NCBI RefSeq assembly: GCF_047511655.1
Contig: NC_133398.1
Span: 51,155,638 to 51,219,637, forward strand
Direction of reading: 5' to 3'
Length of the DNA stretch: 64,000 nucleotides
Origin: Castor canadensis
Lineage: Eukaryota; Chordata; Mammalia; Rodentia; Castoridae
Part shown: piece by piece, positions 1-12,507 of the stretch
How the letters are laid out: each line of letters starts with the position of its first letter
Position numbering within the stretch: position 1 is the stretch's first letter
The notes under the pieces: generated by a model
Databases searched by the model: none
What the model saw: the letters and a program-made list of their open reading frames with translations, nothing else
What the model was told of the DNA's origin: nothing
Made by a program: the position numbers and the translations under genes

Positions 1-237
1 ATCCTCGCTTAGTCTGCTCACCAGAGAGGGATTTAACATGTAGGGACTTTACTTTTTTAATGCATAGAAATTTGGCTCTCTCTGGCTAAATTCTCCTTCC
101 TACTTATCATCTCCTATGTATCTTATCCTTGCCAATGACTAATTAACTGTACTTTGAGATGAATCGTCTCTTTCAGAGGAAAGTTTTCCCCGACTTCTCA
201 ACTAATTTCCCTAATACAGCATCATGAATTACTCTTC

Positions 238-301
238 AGTAGGGCCTATCTAATTTGTGACTAAAAATTAGATAGTCTTCAGTAGGGACTATCTAATTTG
301 T
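238..301. repeat. Short tandem duplication with internal hairpin
   Basis: The stretch beginning 'ttcagtaggg' and ending 'tatctaatttg' occurs twice within 64 bases. Between the copies lies its own partial reverse complement ('aaattagatag'), so the segment could fold. It looks like a local replication-slippage product. Confidence 0.6.
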
Positions 302-1380
302 ATGATTCCTTGGTTAATGTCCATTTCCCTGACTAGACTGGAAACACCATGCGGGCTTGGGGGTATCCATCTGTTTCCTTCCTTTCCTTTCTGCACCAGC
401 AGGCATGCTCAATGAATACAAGATGATCTATAGACCGCAATCTGCAGTAGGTAAAATACACAGCTTAAACATAAATTTAAAGCTTAAAATTAAATAATTA
501 AAATCATTACTTATCTAAGAACTCAAGGATATTGGAGAATATATGCTTCCTTCTAGAGTGCATTTGGCAGACTGGAGGGAGTTCCGAAAGTCATGACTAA
601 AGTTTTTGAAAACATAAGGCATAAAATAATCAAGAAAGCATATTAAGTCAAGTAAGAAAAAACATAAGGAAACAGATATAAAATAATAGTGGTGTTGCCA
701 ATAATAGTAAAATATATAAAGACAAATATATAGAATAAAACCACATGTTTTCTACCTACTGATGACTAGAGAAATGGAGCTTAAGTTACAGTAAATCATA
801 TTAGACAGAATTTTAAAACTTGTTTTATTTTCAAGGAGAATTACTGAATTTTAGGGTATGCCCAGAAAATCAAGAGCATAATCTGAAAACCATAAAAAAA
901 CTAATTGTCCATCCTTTAAGAATGAAATCCCTCACTCATTGAAATATTTATTAAGTGCATTCCTTTGTCAAATCATATGGAAATACTATAGACAATATAT
1001 AAAGATGTTGGCAAAGGGTACAAAGTTTAAATTAGGAGGAATACATTTTTGAGGTCTATCTCATAACTAGGTGAAAACAGTGAGGGGAGATAAAAGAGAA
1101 TGATGGAGGAGGTAAATTCACTATGACATATTGTAAGAACTTACATGAATGTCAAAATGTACTCCCACTACAATAATATAATAATAAAAACAAAATTCAG
1201 CAAATCAAAAAAATGGATAAAGTCCAGTTAAATATTAAAAAAGAGTAAAAATGATCAATTAGAACATCTCAAAAAATAAATTTATGCTTTAAAATAGCCA
1301 AGAGAGTAAGTTTCAAATGATTCACTACAAAAAAAAAGTGAAGTAGTAGGTAAATTAATTAGTTTGGGTGATACTCCATT

Positions 1381-1447
1381 CTTTATTGCAGAACTTCTCA
1401 GAATGTCTACTGTGATAAACATGTATTGACTGTTTTCCAAATTTATT
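1381..1447 (+). repeat. Copy 1 of a dispersed 67 bp repeat
   Basis: The segment from 'ctttattgca' to 'ccaaatttatt' recurs at 2942-3008 in the same orientation with a few mismatches and the same length. It is probably the same part of one ancient repeat family. I do not recognise the family. Confidence 0.55.
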
Positions 1448-1616
1448 ATTTTATCATTCCACATTGCATATATGTATTGTAACATCACATTGAACCCCAC
1501 AAATGTATACACTATGATTTTCAACTAAAATTATATTAATAAAATAATAAATTTAAAAAATAGGTTTAAAAGCATCATATAAAGGAATAGATAAAAATAT
1601 GAGCAATCCCTTCTTT

Positions 1617-1712
1617 ATTTTTTTTGGGAGGAATGGTACTTGATTGTAAACTCAGGCCCACATGCTTGCTAGGCAGGCGCTCTACCACTTGAGCCACTCC
1701 ACCAGCTAAGCA
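1617..1712 (-). mobile_element. ID-like SINE, antisense
   Basis: On the + strand the order is T-rich tract, 'cttgctaggcaggcgctcta' and 'ccacttgagccactcc', the reverse complement of the tRNA-like box that ends the composite SINEs elsewhere in this window. The poly(A) side is at the left. Confidence 0.75.
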
Positions 1713-2463
1713 ATCCCTTCTTAATAATAAGGGATGAATAAATACATAGGAAACATTTCCATTCTTGTCATCTCATAATTCTAAGCCTTTTTCTTTTTAG
1801 GAAAGTATGGTTTTGTATGGTTGCCATGCAACTCCTATTCTTTTGTTATATTTGTAAACTTATTCTTGTGATTACAAAGTACAGTATGTGCAGAAAAAAT
1901 ATCTAGCATATGTGACAAATTGCCAGTAATAATGAATTGTTTGGTGGAATGTAGGTGACTCTAATTTTATCTATAGATGTTTTGATCTATTCAAATGTTC
2001 CAGTGCATAAAAATATGCAGTTAAGAAAACCTACTTAACTTTTGATAATTCTAATTTTAATATTAAAAGTCAATAAATTATTTTTAGTAACTATAATTTC
2101 CCCACCTGACAATGTAAGACAATAGCAAAGTTCATATAAATAACCACATCAGCTATTTCAATGATAAAATGCTAGAATCTTAGGTACAGCCCTTATTAAC
2201 AGCATGTTTGGTATCAATTGCAGATCTTGTACCAATAACCCAGCTCTGTCTGGCTTTAACAGCTGTGGCTCCTGACTTTTATTCAAGCTCTCTCTTTTAA
2301 AAACATTTTTATTTTTAAATAATTTCAGGCTCATAAGAAACTGTAAAAATAGTATATTATTCTTATGTACCATTCATCCAGCTTACTCTAATGATAGGAT
2401 CTTATATAACCATAGTTAGTATATGATCACTTTATGAGTAAAATGTGATAAAAATCTACACAT

Positions 2464-2760
2464 GGGCCAGGCATGGTGGCTCAAGCCTGTAATCCTAGTT
2501 ATGCAGGAAGATCACAGTATGAAGCCACCCTAAGCAAAAGGTTTGTGAGAATCCCATGTCAATCAATGGCTGGGTACAGTGGCACACAGCTGTAAGCCCA
2601 AATAGAAGAATCACACTCCAGGCCAGCCAGAGCACACAGAGAGACCCTATCTTAAAAATAACCATTTTAAAAGGGTTTGTGGAGTGGCTCATGTGGTAGA
2701 GCTCCTGCCTAGCAACCACGAAGCCCCACTTCAACCCCTGGTATCTTCCCCTCTCCAAAA
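2464..2760 (+). mobile_element. Composite SINE (B1-like plus ID-like), sense
   Basis: It starts with a 7SL/B1-like box ('gccaggcatggtggctca'), has a middle monomer with a second 'tggcacacagctgtaa' box, and ends with a tRNA-like part ('gtggctcatgtggtagagct'). This three-part layout recurs at 5342, 24523, 48613 and 51411. Confidence 0.85.
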
Positions 2761-2941
2761 ACTTGTGCATATGAGATACAGTTTTTTGGAACCTCCATCT
2801 CTTTCCATCTGACACCATCCTCTCTCCTCTGAATAATTTAGTCCAGTATTTCTCAGAATTTTTGTTAAGTACTTCTTGGGTTGGGGAGCAAGAATATTTT
2901 CCAAGACCAGTTATGTTAAGAAAATGTTGGGCAATATCCTT

Positions 2942-3008
2942 TCTTTATTGCAAAACTTCTCAGAATGTCTACTGTAATAAACATTTTTCACCATTTTCCA
3001 AATTTATT
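2942..3008 (+). repeat. Copy 2 of a dispersed 67 bp repeat
   Basis: Direct repeat of 1381-1447. Both contain 'ctcagaatgtctactg' and end in 'ttccaaatttatt'. Confidence 0.55.
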
Positions 3009-3327
3009 TGCTATCGCCCTTATTTGTGGTGAAGGGGGCAGAAGTATTTTGAGTTGTCATTTTTAGAAATATTGTAAACTCTGTCCATGTAAGCATGATG
3101 GAGTATACAATGGACAAACATTCAGCAAGTCCACTGCTGGAGCAGTCAAGTCAGTCATTCAGCAGATTTCTAGGTCAGACTGCATGCAGCTTTAGCTAGA
3201 GGAGTCAGCAATCACCAGAAAAGTGTCATTGCCAAATTCAAAATATCCTACACCAAGGACACATATGTGCACATCCCTGTGACAAGGTAAGGAGGGAACC
3301 CTTATGATGCTTGCTTTTTTTAAACAG

Positions 3328-3453
3328 CATTTGCCATCTATCAGTCGCTGCCTTATTTTGAATCATTCGGCACTTACTCTGCCAAGCTGCCCTTTGACTT
3401 ATCCATCTATTTCCCATATGTGCTGAAGTTGTATCTCATGATGCTCTTCATAG
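3328..3453 (+). CDS. HACD4: HACD4 penultimate coding exon
   Basis: HACD4 is an ER multipass membrane enzyme that removes water from 3-hydroxyacyl-CoA, the third step of very-long-chain fatty acid elongation. The exon is bounded by a polypyrimidine tract with acceptor 'aaacag' and donor 'ataggtaagt'. It is 126 bases (2 + 41 codons + 1). It encodes AFAIYQSLPYFESFGTYS, then a segment ending YVLKLYLMMLFIG, which matches the family's sixth-membrane-segment region. The catalytic Tyr and Glu of the dehydratase family lie just upstream in an exon outside the window. The split Gly codon is completed by the exon at 10314, which supports both splice sites. Recognition is from memory of the human protein and from synteny with FOCAD. 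Confidence 0.9.
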
Positions 3454-4796
3454 GTAAGTGGCTGTTTTGTTTTTGCATTTATACCTTAGTAGACAAGTTG
3501 GTAAACATGGCAGAGACCAAAAGGAAGCCTAACACGATGAACTAGATTGTGTTACTAAAGCACCTGGAAGTTACAATGCTTTTTGCAGAGCATGGTGAAA
3601 TAAACCATATTGCTGTTTCACTGTAAGAACAACAGCATTTTTCCTAGCAGAAAAGATAACTGTATTATGTGTGAAATGTTGAAAATTTGACCCTGGAGTT
3701 AGATGTCTACAAACAAAACCAAATGCCAAACTGAACAAGATTGGTTATCTCTGTGTTTTCCATTTATATTTAGTTTCCTGTTTGTTTGGCCTTACATACT
3801 AGCATTTCCTTGCAGGCAAGTGGGTGGAGGGGATAAAGACTCAAGAAAAATTTATGGGACAAAATTTACAGTTGGATGGGATTTTAAGATGCCTAAATTG
3901 AAGCACCAAGCACTCATCTGCTCCTTCACAAAAAACCCCAAAGCAACAGGTGTATTTTGAGGTGAATGAGCATGGGATTACCCCGAAAGTCAGCAGGAAC
4001 TTTATAAGATTCAGAGACCTGGGACAATAGCATAGTGACAGAAACAAAATATCTGAGCACCTACTAACCTGGCTTCACAGTTGAGGGAAGAGGAGTCTTT
4101 CCCCAGAGAGTCCCAGCAAACTCTGTCTGTGTGGATACTGGCAGTCCTCACTACTAGAAAGTTTTATAGTACTCATAGGCTTGCAGCCTAACTAGATAAT
4201 TAACCTGAAGTCTACACAGTTGCCTTGCTTTGGAAAAGGATCTCACATCATCTCTCAGCAATCCCTACCCCTAGGGTGCTACAGCCAGGAGCCATTTGAA
4301 AAATGACATATTATTTGAATTTGGATTGCTCCAGGGCTCAGAAGCCCCTGCATATTTCCATTTCTGGGACTTTAGAGACATTCAACTGCCATGGCTTAGC
4401 AGGTAGCTTCCTCACAAAACAAACTTTTTCCAGTATAATGATTTTGGAACAAATCCAATGGGGCTTGCTCTCTGAGACTATGGCATGGCCAGCTGCATGC
4501 AGATTCATGTGGGTGTCAGTACTGATAGCAATCACCTGTATGGTTTCCACCATTCCTCCTCACAGGGCTGGGTGTTGGTGCCTGTGACTAACATGGTGGT
4601 GGAAGAATTCTGTGATTCCACTGATGCCATGTTCATAGAGGTGTAAAGGGATAGCTTTGAGCAATCCTGGGTCTTCAGCTATCACCCTTGCCTCTGGGGA
4701 ACATGGCCCAAGAAAGTCCAGAAAGAAACTTTGCTAGCTGCTATCCATATCCTGCTCTCACTTGATACCACAGGCAGTTCAGTTGAAGGAGTCGGA

Positions 4797-4817
4797 GTGT
4801 GTGTGTGTGTGTGTGTG
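4797..4817. repeat. (GT)n microsatellite
   Basis: About ten uninterrupted GT units. Confidence 0.95.
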
Positions 4818-5341
4818 ATCCCTGGTCATTACCCTAGAAATGTGTGTGCACAGCCAAGGGAGGCCACAGGAGGAATTTTGCCTGTATCTGCCACAACCCA
4901 GCCCTCCTCACTCCCTGAAGGGCACTATAGCTAAAATAGAAAAGTTCTGGCTGATGTCCACCCCATTGCCAGGTGCTTATGGTTAGGGGGATACCAACAT
5001 TATGCTCTGAGATTCTGCCTACCTGGGCAGGCATTTCTACAGTAGCACTCCTACAGTAACAACACTACAATTCTTGCTGCCACTACACCTATGTGTTTCC
5101 ACTGCTGGCTGCCCCCAAACTTTTTATGACCATGTACTGACTGCCAAAGGCTGGGTGTGAGCACTACAGGGGAGATGCTGTGGTTTCTGCCACTGCCTCT
5201 TCCCACAAAGTATCTAGGCCCACACACTGTCTGGTCAAGGGAAAAATGCTTCAGACCCCTCACCACTACTGCTGTAGCCAGTACCAGAGACCCTTACACA
5301 TAATTCAGCTAATTTACTATTCACATCAATAGTGCTTTAGG

Positions 5342-5632
5342 GGCCAGGTGTGGTGGCTTATACCTGTAATTTCAGCTACAAGTGAGATTGAGATAGGAGA
5401 TGATCTACCAGTTAGTGAAACCCCATCTCAAAGAGTAAGGAGGGCATGGTGACATATGACTCTAATCCCAGGTACACAGAAGGCATAGGTAGGAGAAAGC
5501 TGGCCCAGCAAAACATGAGACCTTATCTTCAAACTTACCAAAACAAAAAGGATTGGGGGAGTGACTGAATGGTAGAACGCCTACCTAGCAATCACAAGGC
5601 CCTGAGTTCACCAATACTGTGGGGGGAGAAAA
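5342..5632 (+). mobile_element. Composite SINE, sense
   Basis: Same three-part structure as at 2464: 'ggccaggtgtggtggctta' box, 'ggcatggtgacatatgac' second box, and tRNA-like end 'ctagcaatcacaaggccctg'. Confidence 0.85.
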
Positions 5633-5649
5633 GCAGAAGAAACAGTACA

Positions 5650-5872
5650 TAGTCAGGCAGTGATGGCTTACAACTGTAATCCTATCTACTCAGGAGGCAG
5701 AGATCAGGAAGATCATGGTTTGAAGCCAGCCAGGGCAAACAGTTCATGAGAGAGACCCTATCTTGAAAATACCCAGCACTAAAAAGGGTTGGTGGAGTGG
5801 CTCATGTGGTAAAACACCTACCTAGCAAGCATGAGTTCAAACTCCAGGACTGTTACAAAAAACAAAAACAAA
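5650..5872 (+). mobile_element. Composite SINE, sense
   Basis: Begins 'agtcaggcagtgatggctta', contains 'tactcaggaggcagagatca', and ends with the tRNA-like 'gtggctcatgtggtaaaaca' box and an A-rich tail. It is separated from the preceding SINE by fewer than 20 bases. Confidence 0.85.
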
Positions 5873-6059
5873 AAGCTACCAAAAGAAACTCCTTAGGGTT
5901 CCTGACAGGGGCTACCACACTCACTGAATAGCCAAGCAGTCATGCAGTGTGCACTTCACACACTCTGTTGTCTACACTATACCTACCTGAACTACTAGAG
6001 TGTCCTTACTCTTGCATGGCCCACAGAAGACAGTGGATCTCTCCAACTCTGACAAGGTA

Positions 6060-9000
6060 CACACCATAATCACTCACTAAAGAAGCTAAAGGGAGCCTAC
6101 ACTATAGTACCCAGCTGGAAATAAAGCTAACATTGCATAACAAAATACAACTAGACACATATTCAGGAAAAAGCTGCTTATTAAGGCCATTCCAGAAATA
6201 TGGTAGAGCTATTTGACCCACTAGATGGGCAAATCTCAACATAGGAACACAGTCAATATTAAAAAGTAAGGCAATACAACACCCCCAAAAAGATAAATCT
6301 CTAGCAACAGATCCCAAAGATATCAAAATGGATGAAATGTGTGATAAAGAACTCAAAATAGTGATTATGAAAAATCTTAAGAGCTACGAGAATACACATA
6401 AATGAAACTAGGAAGACAAGGCAGGCTTCCTAATGAGAAATTCTGCAAAATGAGATTTTGAAAAAGAACCAAACAGAAATCTTGTACATGAAGAGCTCAA
6501 TAAGTCAAATAAAAATTTAGATGAAGGCCTCAATCACAGACTAGATCAAGTAGATATAAAAGTATCTGAGCCTGAAGACAGGTATTTTGAAACATCACAT
6601 TCAGACAGAATGAAGAGAGCATGCAAAATCTTTGAGGCACCATTAAACAAACATTTCCATCAGTGGACTACCAGAGGGCAAGAAGATAAATGTTATAAGC
6701 ACAGAAAACTTCCCTAATCTTGGGAAAGAGATGGACATCCATATTCAGGGGCTTATAGAACCCTAAAAGACATGAACAGAAAATATCTTCACTATAACAT
6801 ACTATAGTCAAATTGTCAAATGTATAAGACAAAGAAATAATTTTAAAATCTGCAAGAGAATGACATCAAGGCAGATTTAAGGTCAACCCCATTAGGCCAA
6901 TAGCATATTTTTCAGCAGAGATGCTAAAGGCCAGGAAGAAATACATGATGTATTCCAAGTCCTGAAAAACAAAACAAACAAACAAAAAACACTGCCAACC
7001 AAGATTCCTATACCCAGCAAGGCTATCCTTTAGAAATGAAGGAGAAATAAAGATCTTCCAAGATAAGCAAAAACTGTGGGAATTCATGTCTTTCAGACCA
7101 GCCTTGCAAAATATGCTTAAAGGAGTCCTAAATCCAGAAGTGAAAGAAAGATAACTCCCATCATGATAACATGTGAAAGTATAAGTCCCACTAGAAAAGG
7201 AGATGCACAAAAGAAAAATAGTGAAGAATCAAACATTACCAATATTGTAAGTCACCAAACCATAAAGATGAATAAGAAAAGAAGGAATGAACAAGATACT
7301 CAAAACAACTAGGAGAAAAATCACAAAATGACAGATATAAATCAGTACCTTTCAGTAATAACCCTGAATGAAAATGGACTAAATTCTCCAATTAAAAGAT
7401 GAAGACTAGCTGAATGGATTAAAACAAACAAACAAACAAACAAACAAAAGACAAGACCCAACAATATGCTGCCTAACAAGAAATGTACTACACCAGTAAA
7501 GACACACAGAGACTAAAAGTGAAAGGATGGGAAATGATATTCCAAGCAAAGGGAACACCCTAGTGAGAAGGAATAGATATACTTAATATTGGACAAAACT
7601 GACTTTAAGACAAAAACTGTAAGAAAAGGCAAATAAGATAACTGTCCTATACCCCCAATTGATCACAATTGTAAATCTATATGTACTTAATGTCAGAGCA
7701 TCCAATTTTATAAAACCAACACTATTAAACCTAAAGGGAGAGATAGGCTCCAATACGGTAATAGTGGGGGGTTTCACTATCCTAGTCTCCTCTCATCTGG
7801 ACAGATCATCCAGATTAAAAAAAAATCAATACAGAAACACTAGAGATAAACTATACTAGAGATCAAATGGACTTAACATTTATGGAACATTTGATCCAAC
7901 AGCTGTAGAATATGCATTCTTTTCATCAGCATGTTGAACTTTCCCTAGAATAGACTATATATTAGGCCATAAAACAAGTCTTAACAAATTTAAAACATTG
8001 AAATTATATCCTCTATCTTGTCTATTTACAATTGAATGAAATTAGAAGTCAACAAAAGAAACTTCAGAATTCTACAAACATATGGAGACTATACAACAAA
8101 CTTTTGAACAAATGATGGATCATTGAGGAAGTCAGAGGAATACTGAAAAATTTTTTGAAACAAATAAAAACAGAAATACAGCATGCCAAATCCTGAGGGA
8201 TATAGTAAAAAGCAGGACCAAGAGGGAAGTTTACAGCAATGAGTGCCTGCATTAAAAAAAAAAAAGATTTCAATAAATAACTTAATGATGCATCTGAAGA
8301 ACTTAGAAAAATAAGAAGAAACCAAACCAAAATTAATAGAAATAATAAAGATTAGACCAGAAATAAATGAAATAGAGACTAAAAAACAGTACAAAAGATA
8401 AATAACACAAAGAATTGGTTCTTTGAAAGGAAATGGAAATTTGATAAACTGTTATCTAGACTAACCAAGAAAAATACAAAGAAGACAGAAATAAATAAAA
8501 TTAGAAATGGCCAGTTACTTGGGAGGCAGAGGTAGAGGGATCATGAGTTCAAGTCCAGCCTTGATATTCTAAGAAAGACTACCTCAAAACAAACAAACAA
8601 ACAAACAAACAAACAGGCATGGATCAAGTGGAATAATGCTTGCCTGGCATATGTGAGGCTCTGGGTTCAATTCCTAATACCAAAAAACAAAACAAAAAAA
8701 AACCCTTAAATTGATACTACAGAAATTCCAAGATTCATTAGGAATTATTTTGAAAAATTGTATGTTAACAAATTGGAAATATGCAAGAAGTAGATAAATG
8801 TCTTATATTTTACAAAGAGGATACAGAAAAACCTGAATAGACCAATAATAAGTAATGATATTGAATCAGTAATAAAGTCTCCCAACAAAGAAAAGTATAG
8901 GATGAGATGACCTACCTGCTGAATTTTACCAAGCTTTTAAAGAAAAACTAATGCCAACTCCTTTCAACCTATTACATAGAATTGAAAGGGAGGGAATGCT

Positions 9001-9525
9001 TCCAGTCATTTTAAGAGGCCAGGTTTTGGTAACAAAACTTAACAGGGATAAAACTATAGACCAATAGCCTTGATGAAAACAGAGGCAAAAATTCCCAACA
9101 AAATACTAGCAAGTCAAGTTTAATAATACTATAAGAAGATCATATGCTATGATCAAGTTGGTTTCATTCCAGGGATGCAAGACTGATTCAACATATATAA
9201 ATCAATAAATATATCACATAAAAAGAATTAAGGATAAAAATAATATACCTCAATAAATACATAAAAAGCATTTGATAAAATTCAACATCCCTTCATGATA
9301 AAATTCCTAAAGAAACTAGGAATAGAAAGATCACACCTCAACACAATAAAGGCTACGTATGATAAACCCACATCCAATATCATATTGGATTGGGGAAAAA
9401 CAGAGAGCATTTCCTCTAAGATCAGGAACAAGACAAGGGTCTTGTCACTTTGATTCAATATATTATCAGTAGTTTTAGCCAGAGCCTAATTGGCAAGAGA
9501 GAGAAATAAAAGGGATCATAACCAC
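6060..9525 (+). mobile_element. Old mammalian L1 (ORF1 to RT part of ORF2), sense, decayed
   Basis: The order is that of an ancient L1 of the mammalian-wide (L1M) kind. An ORF1-like coiled-coil and C-terminal region lies near 6350-7140 ('aaggagaaataaagatcttc'). The start of ORF2 follows near 7360 ('ctaaattctccaattaaaag'), with an endonuclease-like part to about 8050. Reverse-transcriptase homology then runs to about 9520 ('ttccagggatgcaagactg' near 9170). Many stops and frameshifts show it is dead. A SINE interrupts it at 8508-8705. The 3' end is missing. The subfamily is not determined. Confidence 0.8.
8508..8705 (+). mobile_element. SINE inserted in the old L1
   Basis: B1-like part ('ttgggaggcagaggtagagg'), a (CAAA)n linker at about 8587-8614, then a tRNA-like part ('ctgggttcaattcctaatac') and an A-rich tail. 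It is younger than the L1 it splits. Confidence 0.8.
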
Positions 9526-10021
9526 CCTCATTCTACCCTTACCCATCACCCTTCTCAAGTCCCTAGGATTCATGATTCTACTTTCAGGTATTTATTTATT
9601 TATTTATTTATTTTTCTTTAGTTTCTACATATAAGAGAGGACATGTGGTATGGTGTATGCACATATGAAATATGTGTAATGTGCTAATAAAAACATAAAA
9701 TAAGAATAATACATTTACTGAGAACCTGAGGTTAAAGAGTAAAGCTATAAAAAGAAATTAAATGTACTGTGTGTTAATAAAAAATAAAGATAAATAAAAA
9801 AATGTGCTTAATTTTTTTCCAGAAAATTGGGAAAAAGACATTAAATTTGCTTACCCAGCTCTAACCTTTACAAATCTTCAAAGTGATTATTTTGAGAAAG
9901 TAAGAGATCGCAGATATAAGAACAACATATATAGAAAAAAAACAAAATATGAAACTTCAGAGGTGGTGAACAGAGCTACCCCAAAGAAAGGAAGTAATTG
10001 CATGTATTACAGAGAGTTGGA

Positions 10022-10112
10022 TGTGGGCTGGGGGCGTTGTCCAAGGGGTAGAGCACCTGCCTAGCAAGTGCAAGGCGCCTGTACTCCCCTCTCCCCCCAA
10101 AAAAGCAAAAAA
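10022..10112 (+). mobile_element. ID-like SINE monomer, sense
   Basis: 'ggggtagagcacctgcctag' tRNA-like box followed by a C-rich and A-rich tail. It lies about 200 bp before the last HACD4 exon. Confidence 0.8.
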
Positions 10113-10313
10113 ACAGAGGATGGAAAAGTTTGATTTACTTCCCTTTTTGCCTGAAATCTGGCCAGTTCTTTAACTGTTTCTTCTTTGAGTCTCCCTTGTT
10201 GAGTGTATTGCTCCTGGAATTCAACCAGGGCACTAAGCATATTACAAAATCTTGGTTCTTTTCAGAAAAATGGTTAATCACATTTACTTTTGCCACTTTC
10301 TTCTCCACTTTAG

Positions 10314-10396
10314 GTATGTATTTTACCTACAGTCATCTTTACTCAGAAAGAAGGGACATCCTCAGAGTTTTTTCCATTAAAAAGAAGAAAATGTGA
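10314..10396 (+). CDS. HACD4: HACD4 terminal coding exon and stop
   Basis: The acceptor is preceded by a strong pyrimidine tract ('tttcttctccactttag'). The exon completes the split Gly codon and encodes MYFTYSHLYSERRDILRVF followed by a lysine-rich end (KKKKM) and TGA. The Lys residues at -3 and -4 from the C-terminus fit a KKxx COPI/ER-retrieval signal, as expected for a cytosolic C-terminus of an ER multipass enzyme. The sequence matches the C-terminal end of human HACD4 as I remember it. The 3' UTR follows, but its end is not resolved. Confidence 0.92.
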
Positions 10397-10917
10397 AGCA
10401 CAGCATTCTAATGTGACAAGAAAAAAGACAGGCTTGTGGATTCAGCTGCAGCAAATATAACACAGGAAGTATTGTGGTGGCAAAATACCTATGTTTGACA
10501 AAAATTCTTGACATGAGATAATTGCTCACCCCTAAACCTATACATATCACAGCAGTCAATGTTTTTCACTTACGTTTTTGAAAACATAAATTCTGTATAC
10601 CCTGCTTCACCAAAGCTGTGAATCTTATATGTTACATTTATATTATGTGAAGTCCTGATTATTTTCCTATAAGGTTAATGAGAAATAGATTAACTGAAGT
10701 AGATTCAATTAAATTGAGAAACCAAACTTGATAACCTAAATTACATGTACTGCTATCTGAGTTCCAAGATAGCAGATTTATAGGAGAACATTGTAAAATA
10801 TGCTCTGCAGTTGTCAGAGTAACACACTCTATAGACAAATGTCATTGCCTCCAGAGCTAATAATAACCTTAAATTTTAGGTAGGCTTAGAAAATTAAACA
10901 TCTTTCCAAGTCCCGTG

Positions 10918-11220
10918 TCTTAGTACAGGCTGCTATATCACAAATCCCCATAAACTCAGTAGCTTAAACATCAGAAATTTATTTCTTGAAGTTCTGGAGG
11001 CTAGATCAAGATGCTAGCCAATTCAGTTATAGTGAGGGATCTCCTTTTAGTTTGCACATGGATGCTTGCCTTATGTATCTTAACATGAAAGCAAGATTAA
11101 TCCTCTTGTGTCTTTTATAATTGTACTAGTCCCATTCCAAATATAATGGGAGGTTAGGTTTTAACACATGAATTTGGGGGGAACACAGATTCAGTCCACA
11201 GTATTATGTACATGACTCCA
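10918..11220 (+). repeat. Old interspersed repeat, family not named
   Basis: Contains 'aaatttatttcttgaagttc', 'tggaggctaga' and ends 'cacagattcagtccacag', a pattern I recognise from a common mammalian repeat whose family I cannot assign safely. A diverged relative is at 13830-14110. Confidence 0.55.
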
Positions 11221-11802
11221 CAAAATTCATGTCTTCACATGTAAAATATATTTATTCTTACCCCAATTGCCCCCAAAGACTTAACTCATTCCTGCATCAA
11301 CTATGAAGTCGAAAGTTTCATTTATTAATCATCTAAATCTGAGGCAGCTGAAACTCAATGAACAATATATCCTAAGACAAAGTTCCTTTCCAGCTGTCAA
11401 TCTGTGAAACCAAACAAGTTATGTACTTCCAAAATACAATGGTAGGACAAGCCTTAGGCTAGACATTCCCATTTCAAAAGGGAGAAACAAAAAGGAAGGA
11501 TAGAATGACAGGTCCCTAGTAGGGTCAAAACTTAGCAAGGCACTCTCTAAGAGCTTGATGTTCTGCCTAAGGGGATCTACTGAAGCAGAGATCTTACCCC
11601 CAGGTCTCTGTTGGGAGAGGTCAAGCTCCAGTAACTTTAGATGGCCCCATTCCTATGGCTCTAGGCAAACTATCTGGCCTATTGAGACTAAAGTGATGTT
11701 TACCCTTTTGTGCCTGTGTGTGTGTGGGAGGGGTGGAGGGCTGATTTTTGAGTCACTGTCAGGATTATTCTTCCCTTGTTTTGAACAATAGTTCAAGTTC
11801 TA

Positions 11803-11960
11803 GGTTACCTGTATGACCTCAGGTGAGAATTATTCACTTAAGGATATTTCAGTTCTACAGAAAATTAGAAAACTCTTTTTTAGAACAGATGTTCCTAACA
11901 ATATACAAAAGGAAAATTTCCTTATATATCCTTTTCTGTTAGTTTTTGAAAACACAAGTT
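11803..11960 (+). repeat. Left arm of a ~160 bp inverted repeat
   Basis: From 'ggttacctgtatgacctcag' to 'aaaacacaagtt'. The reverse complement recurs at 14344-14504. By eye about 150 of 161 columns match, with one 4-base gap and a cluster of mismatches near 11911-11930. Confidence 0.92.
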
Positions 11961-12507
11961 ATAGTCAAATAACTCTAGGGTTCCATACTGTAAAACCCAA
12001 GAAGTACAACAGTCCTCGTTCATTCTGTCCTATCTCCATTCCCTTTAGTTCAAGTTAGCAGTATTCCTCTTTTTTCTCATGTTTTATGATAAGCGGTCAG
12101 GAGGAATCAAGTCATTCCTTCTGCACTTTGTAAGAGATCTCAGCTAAATATCCAGTTTTATTTTCCACAAGTTTCATCTTCCATAAAACACTAGAATATG
12201 AACAAAATTCAGCCAAGTTCTTTACCAATCTATAGCAAAGTTGCCCTTTTTTCTAGTTTCCAAGAGCATGTTCTTCATTTCCATCTGAAAAGTCATCAGA
12301 ATGACCTTGGTCATCCTTAATTCTACCAAAGAATATTCAAGATTATTTATATATTTCCTAGGAAGATAGGGGTTTCCTCTACAGCTCTCTTCTTTCCTTG
12401 CTCAGCCCTCACCAAAATTATCTTTAGCAACTGCTAATGTCAATATTGGCTTCTCCTACCATGGCTCTCAAAACTCTTCCAGCCTCTACCCAATATTTAG
12501 TTCTTTT

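Larger units (their letters stand above)
1..3327 (+). other. HACD4: HACD4 intron (part) upstream of the penultimate exon
   Basis: AT-rich non-coding sequence. It holds an antisense SINE near 1617-1712, a sense SINE near 2464-2760, a short local duplication at 238-301 and two copies of a 67 bp segment (1381-1447, 2942-3008). I looked for the preceding HACD4 exon, which should carry the catalytic Tyr and Glu, and did not find it, so the intron extends left of the window. Confidence 0.7.
3454..10313 (+). other. HACD4: HACD4 last intron
   Basis: GT-AG intron of 6860 bp (donor 'gtaagt', acceptor 'ccactttag'). It contains a GT microsatellite, four SINEs and an old sense-strand L1 covering about half its length. 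From 3950 to 6050 the sequence may be the 5' UTR of that L1, but I cannot show this. Confidence 0.85.

Noticed and set aside
2495-2818. 107-residue open frame on the - strand
   Set aside because: Antisense reading of a composite SINE.
4303-4587. Overlapping 94- and 71-residue open frames on both strands
   Set aside because: Probably old L1 5' UTR sequence. No supporting features.
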